From an uncultured Collinsella sp. (GTDB taxonomy: Bacteria; Actinomycetota; Coriobacteriia; Coriobacteriales; Coriobacteriaceae): a stretch of DNA of 64,000 bases. A model generated the notes under the pieces. The model saw only the letters and a program-made list of their open reading frames with translations. It made no database searches and was not told where the DNA came from. The translations under genes were made by a program, and so were the position numbers. The stretch is from NCBI GenBank assembly GCA_900551365.1, contig URVZ01000001.1, positions 46,712-110,711 of the forward strand, read 5' to 3'. Below, piece by piece: positions 45,706 to 54,880 of the stretch; positions within the stretch are counted from its first letter, which is position 1, and every line of letters starts with the position of its first letter.

Positions 45706-48005
45706 GTGCGACCGAGCGCGAGCATGTGATGCCTCCGCGACCCCTGATACCGTGGACGATGGCCCTGTGTGCCGGCATGTGCATGAGCTGCGCCTTGGTG
45801 CTCAACGTGGCCGCTGATGCGCTGCTGAGGGAGCAGGCGCCGGCGGTCGGGCCGCTATGGGCCATTCCCGTTGCGGCGGCGGTATTCGTTGTGCTGGCTC
45901 AATCTTGTGCGCGGCTTGCCCCTTGGGAGCGGTGGCTGTATGCCGCGTCCGTCGGTCTCGTGGCGGGAGCGGTCGTCTCGGCGTGGTGGGCTGTGGGCGC
46001 GCTAAGCGCCTCGAAGGCTCTCGACGGTCGAGCGGCAAGCAGCCTCGAGTTTGTCGTGCAGGGTGATCCATCCATAAACGACGACGTGTATTCCTATACC
46101 TGCGAGGCGCGCGCGGACGGTAAGAACTTGGCAACGGTTCGCCTATCGTGTGACCGCGAGCTCAAGGTCGGGGCGCACGCACGTGTTATCGGTCGCGTTT
46201 CACGTTTTGAGAACGATGCATATGGACGATCGCGCGTGCTCCGAGGCGAGGTGCGCAAGGTAAAAGCCGTTCGGATTGTGTCGGTCGATGAGGGCTCTCC
46301 GGGGCCGCTGCTTCGGCTGCGAAATGGGCTGCTTGCGTCCATCGCGCCTGCGACCGACCCGGCGCGTGCGCTCATAGCCGGTGTCGTCTGCGGTCGTTCG
46401 GCCGAGCTGCGCGCCCAGCCGGCGGGCGACTGGTTTTCGGTGACGGGAACGGCGCATCTCATCGCCGTCTCGGGCAGCCATTTGGCTATCGTGGGGTTTG
46501 TAATCGAGGGTGTATTGCAAAAGACTCGGTGCTCACGTGGTCTTCAGCGGGCGATATTGGCGGTAACACTTGTGGGCTACGCTGCCTTTACGGGCGCGTC
46601 TCCCTCGGCCGTGCGCGCGTGCTGCATGGTGTTCGCGACGCTTGTCGTAAACGGCGCAGGGCGTCGCCGGCACGGTGCATCGGCGCTCTTCGTAACCATG
46701 TCCATCTTTGTGCTACTGCGGCCGACGGTGCTTTTCGAGATGGGCTTTCAGCTTTCATGTGCCAGCGTCTTAGCCATTCTGGGCTTTTGCCCCTATGCGA
46801 CCTACGCTTTGGGTGAGCTGGGTGTGCCATCGGGCGTTGCCAGCATGCTTTCCGTCACGCTGTGCTCGCAGTTGGCGACTCTTCCCATTACCATTCCTGC
46901 CTTCGGTACGTTCTCGCTCATTGCTCCGCTGGCAAATGCGGTCGTCGGTCCGGTAGTGAGCATACTGCTTGCCGTGTCCATCGTGCTGGTTCCCTTTTCG
47001 CTCGTGGCACCGTTGCGGACTTGGGCGCTCGTTGTGCCCATGATTGCCGCCCGTTGCGCGCTGTTCTTCGAGCAGCTGTTTGCCGCCGTGCCGGGTGCAT
47101 CCGTGAGCGTGCCGCCCGATAGCATGTGGATTTACCTAGTGCCGTGTTTGCTGGCGGTTCTGCTGGTGTGGTGGCCGCGTCCCCGTGCACGTCCTATGGC
47201 GGTGGGGCTTGCATGCCTGGTGCTCTTGGCTGCGATTCCATACGTCTACTGGGATCGATTCGCTCCGCCTTCGGTGACGGTACTCGATGTGGGCCAGGCC
47301 GATGCGATACTTATCCGTGAGGGCGGCGCAGTAGCGCTCGTCGACTGCGGGCTCGACGAGCGCGTGGTGGCGGCGTTGGTTCGTAATAACGTGCACCATA
47401 TCGATGCCGTCTTTGTTACGCATTGGGATGAGGACCACTGGGGTGGTCTGCCTGCCGTGCTCGAACAGTTTTCGATCGGAACGATTGCCGTGGCGGCGGA
47501 TGCGCTGGAGGATGCTCCTGCCGAGGTATTGAACCGACCTGGCGTGGAGTATCGGCAGGTGCGCCGTGGGGATACGGTCGACATCGGCTCATTTTGCGCC
47601 CGCGTGATGTGGCCATTCGAGTCCGTGGATGGCGAGGGAAATGAGGACTCGCTTGTCCTGCTGCTCTCTTATGTTCAGGAAGGCAAGGGCCTGCGTATGC
47701 TCCTCACCGGTGATGCCGAGCTCGACCAAGAACGGGAATTCGTACAGGAAGTGGGAGATATCGATGTACTTAAACTTGGGCATCACGGCTCTAAGGTTTC
47801 AGTCGATGGTGAGTTGCTGGACGTCCTGAAGCCCGAGCTTTCCCTCGCGAGCGCGGGCGAGGGGAATCGATACGGCCATCCGTCCGATGCCTGCATCGAT
47901 GCCGTTAAGGAAGCGGGCGGCGTGTTCGCGTGCACCATCGAACACGGCGACATTACCGTCACGCCAGCTGCGAATGGCTTTGCGATGCGATGCCAGCGAC
48001 CGTGA
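45702..48005 (+). CDS. comEC: DNA uptake channel ComEC/Rec2
   Basis: ComEC is the inner-membrane channel that brings single-stranded DNA into the cell. Several N-terminal membrane helices come first, then an extracellular OB-like region. The competence domain contains GTAHLIAVSGSHLAIVGFVI and ASPSAVRACCMV. The C-terminal metallo-beta-lactamase domain has VTVLDVGQADAIL, the metal motif THWDEDHWGG, and LKLGHHGSK. It is full length at 767 residues. The ATG at 45702 overlaps the comEA stop (ATGA). holA follows from its own promoter. Confidence 0.95.
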   Translation: MSATEREHVMPPRPLIPWTMALCAGMCMSCALVLNVAADALLREQAPAVGPLWAIPVAAAVFVVLAQSCARLAPWERWLYAASVGLVAGAVVSAWWAVGALSASKALDGRAASSLEFVVQGDPSINDDVYSYTCEARADGKNLATVRLSCDRELKVGAHARVIGRVSRFENDAYGRSRVLRGEVRKVKAVRIVSVDEGSPGPLLRLRNGLLASIAPATDPARALIAGVVCGRSAELRAQPAGDWFSVTGTAHLIAVSGSHLAIVGFVIEGVLQKTRCSRGLQRAILAVTLVGYAAFTGASPSAVRACCMVFATLVVNGAGRRRHGASALFVTMSIFVLLRPTVLFEMGFQLSCASVLAILGFCPYATYALGELGVPSGVASMLSVTLCSQLATLPITIPAFGTFSLIAPLANAVVGPVVSILLAVSIVLVPFSLVAPLRTWALVVPMIAARCALFFEQLFAAVPGASVSVPPDSMWIYLVPCLLAVLLVWWPRPRARPMAVGLACLVLLAAIPYVYWDRFAPPSVTVLDVGQADAILIREGGAVALVDCGLDERVVAALVRNNVHHIDAVFVTHWDEDHWGGLPAVLEQFSIGTIAVAADALEDAPAEVLNRPGVEYRQVRRGDTVDIGSFCARVMWPFESVDGEGNEDSLVLLLSYVQEGKGLRMLLTGDAELDQEREFVQEVGDIDVLKLGHHGSKVSVDGELLDVLKPELSLASAGEGNRYGHPSDACIDAVKEAGGVFACTIEHGDITVTPAANGFAMRCQRP

Positions 48006-48013
48006 CGACGTCG

Positions 48014-48043
48014 TTGGCGTGTGGTGGGCCCCTGGGCTAGAAT
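48014..48043 (+). promoter_or_regulatory. Promoter of holA
   Basis: TTGGCG (48014-48019), an 18-bp spacer and TAGAAT (48038-48043). The predicted start lies near 48050, about 34 bases before the ATG. Confidence 0.6.
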
Positions 48044-48083
48044 GGCACGGTACGAACACGAGAGCCTGCGGGAGGGGAGCGCA

Positions 48084-49046
48084 ATGTCCGAAACCGGTCT
48101 GCTGCCGGCATATCTGATCGTCGGTACCGACGGAGTCAAGCGCGATCACGCCGTCTCGCGTATGAAAGCGCGTCTGGAAAAGTCGGGTATGGTCGAGTTC
48201 AACCTCGACGAGCGCGATATGACCAAAGACCCCGATATCGAGTCGATTATCGGATCGCTCAACACCTTTCCGATGGGCAGTGAGTTTCGCCTGGTAATCC
48301 TTGACGGCTGCTCAAAACTCGCCAAAGCGATCTCCGAGCCGCTTGTCGACTATCTGGCGAGTCCCAGCCCCACGACGGTTTGCCTCATCATCGCCGACTC
48401 GCTTGCCAAGAACACGCGCCTGTATAAAGCGATCGCCAAGATCGACAAGAAGGCCGTGATCGATTGCTCCGGCACCAAGCGCTGGGAGCTACCGCGCCGC
48501 GTGCAGCAGATGGCGACGCAGCACGGCAAGTCGATCTCGACGGCGGCCGCCGAGGAGCTCGTCTCGCGTTCGGGTGAAAACACTCGCATGCTCGATAACG
48601 ACTTGGCTAAGCTTGCTCAGATGGTCGAGGCGCCCCAGATTGAGCTTGCCGATGTGGAGCGCTGGATTGTGCGCACTGCCGAGGTTCAACCCTGGGACTT
48701 TCTCAATGCGGTCTCGGCCCGTGACATGCGACGCTCGCTCGAGCTCTTCAATCTGCTGCCCGCCAAGAGCTACGTGTGGACTTACACATTGCTGTGCGGC
48801 CGCATCCGCGAGCTTATCGTTGCCAAGGCGCTCGATGCGCGCGGACAGGGTCGTGAGCTGGCCGCAACACTTAAGCTCCAGTCCTGGCAGGTCAAGAATC
48901 ACCTGACCTGGGCACGTCGCTTTTCGATGGCAGAGCTCGTTGCCGCGCTCGAGGGCGCGGTCGATGTGGAGCTCGCGCTCAAGGGTTCGGCCGATTCTCA
49001 GACCGCGCTTTTGCTCTGGATTACGAACATCTTGAGAAAATCGTGA
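48084..49046 (+). CDS. holA: DNA polymerase III delta subunit
   Basis: Delta opens the beta sliding clamp as part of the clamp loader. The sequence PAYLIVGTDGVKRDHAVSRM matches the N-terminal domain, and FRLVILDGCSKLAKAISEPL, VDCSGTKRW-like and RMLDNDLAKLAQM segments follow the family pattern. It has 320 residues. ATG 48084 has GGGAGGGGAG just upstream; an earlier start would cover the promoter. The comEC-holA-rpsT order is conserved in Gram-positive bacteria. Confidence 0.9.
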   Translation: MSETGLLPAYLIVGTDGVKRDHAVSRMKARLEKSGMVEFNLDERDMTKDPDIESIIGSLNTFPMGSEFRLVILDGCSKLAKAISEPLVDYLASPSPTTVCLIIADSLAKNTRLYKAIAKIDKKAVIDCSGTKRWELPRRVQQMATQHGKSISTAAAEELVSRSGENTRMLDNDLAKLAQMVEAPQIELADVERWIVRTAEVQPWDFLNAVSARDMRRSLELFNLLPAKSYVWTYTLLCGRIRELIVAKALDARGQGRELAATLKLQSWQVKNHLTWARRFSMAELVAALEGAVDVELALKGSADSQTALLLWITNILRKS

Positions 49047-49095
49047 TGATACCTGCCTATTTGACAAATTCGTTCTATCCCTTTGAGGGGGAGCG

Positions 49096-49104
49096 TGCTA
49101 TAGT
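49096..49104 (+). promoter_or_regulatory. Extended -10 promoter of rpsT
   Basis: TGCTATAGT, identical to the rpmB element. The -35 region is poor; a TTGACA at 49061 is too far away to pair with it. The predicted leader is about 70 bases. Confidence 0.55.
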
Positions 49105-49179
49105 AGGCGCTTGCATGACCTCACCGTGTCTCAGAGGTGTCATACATTTTTTGCAAGGAACTCGAAAGGAACTCCAGAA

Positions 49180-49446
49180 GTGGCAAACATCAAGTCTCAG
49201 AAGAAGCGTATCCGCACCAATGAGGCAGCTCGCATGCGTAACAAGGCTGTCAAGTCCGAGCTCAAGACGCTGACCAAGCACGTCCAGTCCGCCGTCGCCG
49301 AGGGCGACGCCGAGAAGGCCCAGGCTGCCCTCAAGACCGTCACCAAGCGTCTCGACATGGCTGCTGCCAAGCATGTTATCCACAAGAACCAGGCTTCCAA
49401 CCGCAAGTCCGGTCTTGCCAAGCTCGTGAACAGCATCAACGCCTAA
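49180..49446 (+). CDS. rpsT: 30S ribosomal protein S20
   Basis: S20 is a helical protein that binds 16S rRNA. The sequence [20 protein letters not shown] (20 residues) and [20 protein letters not shown] are typical. It has 88 residues. GTG 49180 is chosen because AAAGGA lies 9 bases upstream and homologues start with ANIKS. It has its own promoter and terminator, as expected for an abundant protein. Confidence 0.95.
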   Translation: MANIKSQKKRIRTNEAARMRNKAVKSELKTLTKHVQSAVAEGDAEKAQAALKTVTKRLDMAAAKHVIHKNQASNRKSGLAKLVNSINA

Positions 49447-49481
49447 GTTGTAAATTTCACACCACACAGATTACGCGCATA

Positions 49482-49517
49482 AATGGAGCCTGTTTTATGG
49501 AACAGGCTCCATTTTTT
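49482..49517 (+). terminator. Rho-independent terminator after rpsT
   Basis: AATGGAGCCTGTT pairs perfectly with AACAGGCTCCATT, followed by TTTT. Strong. Confidence 0.94.
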
Positions 49518-49520
49518 GTA

Positions 49521-49542
49521 CCGCTCGGGTAAGATAGTCCGC
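49521..49542 (+). promoter_or_regulatory. Candidate lepA promoter giving a leaderless mRNA
   Basis: TAAGAT (49530-49535) sits only seven bases before the lepA ATG, and no Shine-Dalgarno sequence is present. CCGCTCGGGTA (49521-49531) is shared with the region before the first dnaJ gene (53639-53649), where TAGAAT takes the same place. Confidence 0.4.
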
Positions 49543-51354
49543 ATGAATACTTCAATTGACATTTCCCACATTCGCAACTTCTCAATCGTTGCGCACATCG
49601 ACCATGGCAAGTCCACGATCAGTGACCGCATTCTCGAGCTCACCCATACCGTCGACGAGCGCGACATGGAGTCGCAGCTGCTCGACACCATGGATATCGA
49701 GCGCGAGCGCGGCATTACGATCAAGTCCAATGCCGTCCGCGTTTCCTATGACGCCGACGATGGCGAGACGTATCAGTTCAACCTCATCGATACGCCGGGC
49801 CACGTTGACTTTACCTACGAGGTCTCGCGCTCGCTGGCAGCCTGTGAGGGCGCGGTGCTCGTTGTCGACGCCACGCAGGGCGTCGAGGCGCAGACCGTCT
49901 CCAACGCGACGCTTGCCATGAACGCCAATCTGGATATTGTTCCTGCCATCAACAAGATCGATTTGCCCTCGGCCCATCCCGATGAGGTTAAGACCGAGAT
50001 CGAGGATGACCTGGCGATCCCTGCGGATGATGCCGTGTGCGTCTCGGGCAAGACCGGCGAGGGCATCCACGATCTGCTAGAGTCCATTGTCTTTTTGATC
50101 TCTCCGCCCAAGGGCGATGCGAACGCGCCGCTCAAGGCACTCATTCTGGATTCGTACTTCGACGAGTATCGTGGCGTCGTCGCCACGGTGCGCGTCTTTG
50201 ACGGATCCATCAAAAAAGGCGATACCCTGCGCATGATGCAGGCAAAGGGCGACTTTTTGGTCGATGGCGTGGGCGTCAAGCGTCCCGCCGAGACCCCGGT
50301 CGACGCGCTGACGGTCGGCGAGGTCGGATACGTGGTCACGGGCCTGAAGGACCCCGAGGCCGTTCGCGTGGGCGATACCCTCACGTGGGCGTCGAATCCC
50401 TGCCCCGAGCCGCTTCCCGGTTACCGCGAGGCCAAGCCCATGGTCTATACGGGCCTGTTCCCGATCGATAACAAGGACTACGAGAACCTGCGTGATGCGC
50501 TCGATAAGCTGCACGTCAACGACCCGTCGTTGGTGTGGGAGCCCGAGACCTCGGTGGCGCTCGGCTTTGGCTTCCGCGTGGGCTTCCTGGGCCTGCTGCA
50601 CATGGAAGTCGTCAAGGAGCGCCTGGAGCGCGAGTTCAACTTGGACCTCATTGCCACGAGCCCCTCGGTGGACTATCACGTCTACAAGACTGACGGCGAG
50701 ATGATTGATGTCCGTAGCCCGCAGGATCTGCCCGAGGCTACGCGCATCGAGCGTATCGAGGAGCCCTACCTCAAGGCAAAGATCATCTGCCCGCCCGAGT
50801 ATACGGGTGCCGTCATGCAGCTCGCTATCGAGCACCGCGGCATTACTACCGACATGATCCATCTCACGAGCAAGTCGGTCGAGATGCGCTTTGATATGCC
50901 GCTTGCCGAGCTCATCTTGGACTTCTTCGATCAGCTCAAGAGCCGTACCAAGGGCTATGCCTCGCTCGACTACGAGTTCAACGAGTACCGTCCATCTGAG
51001 CTTGTGAAGCTCGATATCCTGCTTTCGGGCGACGAGGTGGACGCGCTGTCGTTTATCGTCCACAAGGACAAGGCCTACGGTCTTGCCCGCGGCCTGTGCG
51101 ACAAGCTTAAGGAGATTATCCCGCGTCAGCTGTTCGAGGTGCCCATCCAGGGTGCTATCGGCAACAAGATCATTGCCCGCTCCACCGTCAAGGCGCGTCG
51201 CAAGGACGTGCTTGCTAAGTGCTACGGCGGCGATATCTCGCGTAAGCGCAAGCTGCTCGAGAAGCAGAAAGAGGGCAAGAAGCGCATGAAGGCCATCGGA
51301 TCGGTCGAGGTCCCGCAGGAGGCCTTTATGGCGATCCTCAAGGTGGACGAGTAG
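49543..51354 (+). CDS. lepA: Elongation factor 4 (LepA)
   Basis: LepA is a ribosome-associated GTPase involved in initiation and elongation under stress. The G1 motif [51 protein letters not shown] and NKIDLPSA are clear. The LepA-specific C-terminal domain ([20 protein letters not shown], 20 residues) is complete. It has 603 residues. ATG 49543 fits the family N-terminus ([12 protein letters not shown] nearby) but has no ribosome-binding site. It begins the block lepA-dusB-hemW. Confidence 0.97.
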   Translation: MNTSIDISHIRNFSIVAHIDHGKSTISDRILELTHTVDERDMESQLLDTMDIERERGITIKSNAVRVSYDADDGETYQFNLIDTPGHVDFTYEVSRSLAACEGAVLVVDATQGVEAQTVSNATLAMNANLDIVPAINKIDLPSAHPDEVKTEIEDDLAIPADDAVCVSGKTGEGIHDLLESIVFLISPPKGDANAPLKALILDSYFDEYRGVVATVRVFDGSIKKGDTLRMMQAKGDFLVDGVGVKRPAETPVDALTVGEVGYVVTGLKDPEAVRVGDTLTWASNPCPEPLPGYREAKPMVYTGLFPIDNKDYENLRDALDKLHVNDPSLVWEPETSVALGFGFRVGFLGLLHMEVVKERLEREFNLDLIATSPSVDYHVYKTDGEMIDVRSPQDLPEATRIERIEEPYLKAKIICPPEYTGAVMQLAIEHRGITTDMIHLTSKSVEMRFDMPLAELILDFFDQLKSRTKGYASLDYEFNEYRPSELVKLDILLSGDEVDALSFIVHKDKAYGLARGLCDKLKEIIPRQLFEVPIQGAIGNKIIARSTVKARRKDVLAKCYGGDISRKRKLLEKQKEGKKRMKAIGSVEVPQEAFMAILKVDE

Positions 51355-51358
51355 GTCT

Positions 51359-52402
51359 ATGGCGCTTTCCGAATACAGCAAGCGGCTGCTGGGCGCCTAT
51401 GCCGAGCAGCCGTTCCTTATGGCTCCCATGGCGGGCGTGACCGACCCTGCCTACCGCATCATGTGCCGCCGCCGCGGTGCCAACCTTGCCTACAGCGAGA
51501 TGGTGAGCGTGGCGGGCCTTGCCTATGCCAGCAACAAGACCTGGCGCCTGGTGCTACCGGCCGACGAGGAGCAGCAGATTTGCGTGCAGCTCTTTGGCTC
51601 CAAGCCCGAGCAGTTTGCGAATGCCGTCGCCGCCGTCGAGGAGCGTGTGGGCGATCGCCTGTCATTGATCGATATCAACATGGCCTGTCCGGCTCGCAAG
51701 GTCGTTACCAAGGGCGAAGGCTCGGCGCTTATGCGCACGCCCGACCTGGCCGAGAAGATTGTCGAGGCAGCGGTGGGCGCGGCGCATGTTCCCGTGACCG
51801 TGAAGATCCGCAAGGGTTTTTATGCCGAGGACCGCAACGCCGCAACGTTTGCCCAGATGCTTGAAGGGGCGGGCGCCTCTGCAGTTGCCGTGCACGGTCG
51901 TTGTGCCACGCAGCTCTATACGGGCCAGGCCGATTGGTCTGTCGTCGATGAGGTGGCCGACGCCGTCGAGATTCCCGTTATCGGTTCGGGCGATGTGTTC
52001 TGCGCCGAGGATGCCGCAGAGCATCTGCGCAGCTCGGGTGCCAGCGCGGTGTTTATCGCACGCGGCATCTACGGAAACCCCTGGGTTTTTGGTGATGCTC
52101 GCGCCCTTGCGCTCGATGGCATACCGGTGCCGGCACGCAGCTCCGTCGAGCGCCTGGACGCCCTGCGTGAGCACCTAACGCTGACGCATGAGCTCCTGCC
52201 GCTCATGTCGCGTGCCCGCACGTACGCAAGCTGGTACTTAAAAGGCATGCCTCATGCCGCCGCTTGGCGTGCCCATGTGGTGCGCTGTTCCACTTACGAG
52301 GAGTTTATGGCGCTGGTTGATGAGATCGAGCGCGATGTGGTGGCCTGCGAGGCTGCCCTTGCCGCCGGCGAATCGGTGCCTCCACATCCGCTGGAGGCTT
52401 AA
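51359..52402 (+). CDS. dusB: tRNA-dihydrouridine synthase
   Basis: This FMN enzyme reduces uridines in tRNA. The sequence PFLMAPMAGVTDPAYRIMCR (20 residues), DINMACPARKVVTKGEGSAL, AVAVHGRCATQLYTG and VIGSGDVF is characteristic, including the catalytic Cys in NMACPARK. It has 347 residues. The ATG lies four bases after lepA. The subfamily (DusB) is a best guess from the overall sequence. Confidence 0.9.
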   Translation: MALSEYSKRLLGAYAEQPFLMAPMAGVTDPAYRIMCRRRGANLAYSEMVSVAGLAYASNKTWRLVLPADEEQQICVQLFGSKPEQFANAVAAVEERVGDRLSLIDINMACPARKVVTKGEGSALMRTPDLAEKIVEAAVGAAHVPVTVKIRKGFYAEDRNAATFAQMLEGAGASAVAVHGRCATQLYTGQADWSVVDEVADAVEIPVIGSGDVFCAEDAAEHLRSSGASAVFIARGIYGNPWVFGDARALALDGIPVPARSSVERLDALREHLTLTHELLPLMSRARTYASWYLKGMPHAAAWRAHVVRCSTYEEFMALVDEIERDVVACEAALAAGESVPPHPLEA

Positions 52403-52404
52403 GG

Positions 52405-53637
52405 GTGGCCGTTACCGCGCTGTACGTGCACGTGCCGTTTTGCGCCCAAAAGTGCCGGTACTGCGACTTTGACTCGTGCAGTTTTGCTCCGTGCGACCTG
52501 AGCGCTGCGCTCGATGTCTATTTTGAGCAGTTGTTCGCGCGCCTCGATGCTTTTGGCAAGGCTGGGGCCCTTGAACAGATCCGCACCGTCTATGTTGGCG
52601 GTGGTACGCCGTCGCTGGCGGGGAAGCGCCTGGTGGAGCTGGCGCGGCGTATTCGTGCGTGGTGCGCCCCCGTTGAGTTTACCTGCGAGGCCAATCCCGA
52701 GTCGCTGACCGCCGAGCTTGCCGCTGCGCTTGCCAAGGTTGGTGTCACACGCGTCTCTCTGGGCGTGCAAACGCTCGATAACATCGAACTTACCGCTATC
52801 GGCCGTATTCACGATGCCGATCGGGCGCTTGCCGCCATCGCGACAGTCAAGAACGCTGGGCTTGACGTGTCGTGCGACCTTATGTGCGGACTTCCTGGGC
52901 AGACCGCAGCGAGTTGGAGGCGCACGCTCGATGGCGTGCTGGCGGCGGCTCCGCATCATGTGTCGGTCTACCCGCTCACGCTTGAGGAGGGGACTCCCCT
53001 TTATCGCATGGCGTGCCGCGACGAGTCGGTCGAGCCCGACGAGGATTTTCAAGCTTCGTGCATGGATGTGGCGCGTGAGCGTCTGGGTGCGGCCGGCTAT
53101 CACCCGTATGAGGTGGCAAGCTATGCGCTCGACGGACATGAGTGCGCCCATAACATTGCCTACTGGACCGGCCAGGGCTATTTGGGCCTGGGTCGCTCTG
53201 CCGCGGGCATGCTCGATGCCGAGGATTTCGATCGTCTTGCAGGTTTGTTCCCCGGCGTGTCTTCTCGAGGCGATTCGTACCGCGTGCGTCTGGTGCAACG
53301 TGACGATGACGCGACGGCGTTCGAGGCCGAATATCTCTCGCAGCGCGAGGCCGCGGCCGAAGACCTGATGCTTGCTTGTCGCATGACGCGCGGTGTCGCG
53401 TCCGACCTTTTGGTTCGCGCGGCTCGTGCCGTCCCGGCCGATGAGCTGGCAGCTGCCTGCGATCGCGCGCTCGAATTGGGTCTTGCCACTTGGGTGCCCG
53501 AGACGCTCGGAGTCCATGAGGGACCCTTCACTTCGGCAGATGTCATCGCGGGCCATGTTCGAGCTCGTTTAGCGCCGACACACCTGGGCTGGCTCGATGG
53601 AAATGTTCTGTTCGAGCTGTTTTGGGATCTAGCTTAG
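52405..53637 (+). CDS. hemW: Radical SAM heme chaperone HemW
   Basis: HemW binds heme and a [4Fe-4S] cluster; older annotation calls it a coproporphyrinogen oxidase. The radical-SAM cysteines are in HVPFCAQKCRYCDFDS. YVGGGTPSLAG, ANPESLTAELAA, VSLGVQTLDN and MCGLPGQT follow. The C-terminal HemN-like part contains GRSAAGML. It has 410 residues. GTG 52405 lies two bases after dusB. It matches the lepA-hemW pairing of Bacillus, but the usual hrcA-grpE-dnaK genes do not follow. Confidence 0.93.
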   Translation: MAVTALYVHVPFCAQKCRYCDFDSCSFAPCDLSAALDVYFEQLFARLDAFGKAGALEQIRTVYVGGGTPSLAGKRLVELARRIRAWCAPVEFTCEANPESLTAELAAALAKVGVTRVSLGVQTLDNIELTAIGRIHDADRALAAIATVKNAGLDVSCDLMCGLPGQTAASWRRTLDGVLAAAPHHVSVYPLTLEEGTPLYRMACRDESVEPDEDFQASCMDVARERLGAAGYHPYEVASYALDGHECAHNIAYWTGQGYLGLGRSAAGMLDAEDFDRLAGLFPGVSSRGDSYRVRLVQRDDDATAFEAEYLSQREAAAEDLMLACRMTRGVASDLLVRAARAVPADELAAACDRALELGLATWVPETLGVHEGPFTSADVIAGHVRARLAPTHLGWLDGNVLFELFWDLA

Positions 53638-53647
53638 GCCGCTCGGG

Positions 53648-53653
53648 TAGAAT
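53648..53653 (+). promoter_or_regulatory. Candidate -10 box before the membrane DnaJ gene
   Basis: TAGAAT lies directly after CCGCTCGGG, in the same layout as upstream of lepA. It is 42 bases before the ATG, leaving room for the AGGAGG at 53681. Confidence 0.4.
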
Positions 53654-53695
53654 TACCGCAATATATACGCTGCTGTGAGCAGGAGGTTGCCGCGC

Positions 53696-54799
53696 ATGGC
53701 GACGATGAACGAAAAAGATTACTACGAGATTTTGGGTGTCTCCAAGGACGCCACCTCGCGTGATATACAGAAAGCCTTCCAGCAAAAGGCCCGCAAGCTC
53801 CATCCGGACGTCAACAAAGAACCGGATGCCGAGGAAAAGTTCAAAGAGGTTTCCGAGGCCTATGCTGTGCTTTCGGACGAGCAGAAGCGTGCGCGCTACG
53901 ACGCCATGCGCTCGGGCAATCCCTTTGCCGGCGCTCCCACGGCTTCGCCCTATGGCGGCGGTTACGCCGGCAGCGCGGGCTACGGCAATCCCTTTGAGGG
54001 CGGCTTTCCCTTTGGTGGCGCCTGGGGTCAGCCGCGTCGCGGGCAGGCTGCCTATAATCCCGAGAACGGCGCCAACGTGGTCGTCGATATTAAGCTCGAC
54101 GCCAAGGAGGCCAAGGGCGGTGCCCGCAAGACCGTCCGCTATACGCGCTTCGATACCTGTGGTCACTGCGGCGGTTCGGGCTCTGTTTCGTCCGAGCATG
54201 CACATACCTGTCCGAGCTGCGGCGGTCGCGGCCACATCGATGTCGACCTGTCCTTTCTGTTTGGTGCCGGCACGTTCCAGTCTGTCTGCCCTGAGTGCGG
54301 TGGCTCCGGTAAGGTCGTCGCCGACCCCTGTCCCGATTGCGGCGGCAGCGGGCGAACCCGTGTGACCTCCGAGCAGACGATTGAGTTTCCCGCCGGCACG
54401 CACGATGGCGACGAGGTCCGTATTGGCGGCATGGGTCACGCCGGCACCAACGGCGCCTCTGGCGGTGATCTGGTCGGTCGGGCCCATGTTGAGGCCGAGC
54501 GCTTGGAAGGCAAAGCTCGTACCGGTTTTTACCTGATGGGCATCGTGGCGCCGTTTTTGGTACTCTCGGCCATCTCGGGCGTGTTCTCGGCCTTTGCCAT
54601 GATGTGCTTTATTCCGTTTGCCATGGGCCTGTTCATGGTGCTTTCGGACGGCGTGCTTCATCGCAGCCTGCTGTGGTGGAAGCGCGGCGCGATGCAGTTT
54701 GCCAACGGTTTTGCCAACGGCTTCATGTTCGCGCTCGTGTCGGTTTGGTTCGCGAGCTGTTCGCAACGGGCCATGCTTTCGCCGTACCAAATGCAATAA
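53696..54799 (+). CDS. DnaJ-like co-chaperone with C-terminal membrane helices
   Basis: A J domain (about residues 6-70, [20 protein letters not shown] and the HPD motif in LHPDVNKE) is followed by a Gly-rich segment. All four zinc-finger repeats are present ([32 protein letters not shown]). The first C-terminal beta domain is present ([20 protein letters not shown]). The second domain and the dimerisation end are missing. From about residue 272 there are hydrophobic segments ([20 protein letters not shown] and later [14 protein letters not shown]) that predict two to three membrane helices. So this is probably a membrane-anchored DnaJ. ATG 53696 has AGGAGG upstream. It has 367 residues. Confidence 0.85.
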   Translation: MATMNEKDYYEILGVSKDATSRDIQKAFQQKARKLHPDVNKEPDAEEKFKEVSEAYAVLSDEQKRARYDAMRSGNPFAGAPTASPYGGGYAGSAGYGNPFEGGFPFGGAWGQPRRGQAAYNPENGANVVVDIKLDAKEAKGGARKTVRYTRFDTCGHCGGSGSVSSEHAHTCPSCGGRGHIDVDLSFLFGAGTFQSVCPECGGSGKVVADPCPDCGGSGRTRVTSEQTIEFPAGTHDGDEVRIGGMGHAGTNGASGGDLVGRAHVEAERLEGKARTGFYLMGIVAPFLVLSAISGVFSAFAMMCFIPFAMGLFMVLSDGVLHRSLLWWKRGAMQFANGFANGFMFALVSVWFASCSQRAMLSPYQMQ

Positions 54800-54830
54800 C
54801 ATCAAACCCTCTGTTTGCGGTCGGCCCTGC

Positions 54831-54859
54831 TTGGGTATAGGACGCACTGTGACAATAAT
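54831..54859 (+). promoter_or_regulatory. Candidate promoter of dnaJ
   Basis: TTGGGT, a 17-bp spacer and AATAAT. The predicted start is near 54866. No CIRCE inverted repeat (TTAGCACTC-N9-GAGTGCTAA) was seen. Confidence 0.4.
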
Positions 54860-54880
54860 GAAAGTCGGAAGGATTCGGTC

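Noticed and set aside
49061..49066. TTGACA as -35 box of rpsT
   Set aside because: The consensus hexamer is 32 bases from the TATAGT box, so it cannot pair with it, and no other -10 box lies at 16-18 bp.
54800..54880. CIRCE element for HrcA upstream of dnaJ
   Set aside because: No TTAGCACTC/GAGTGCTAA inverted repeat is present.
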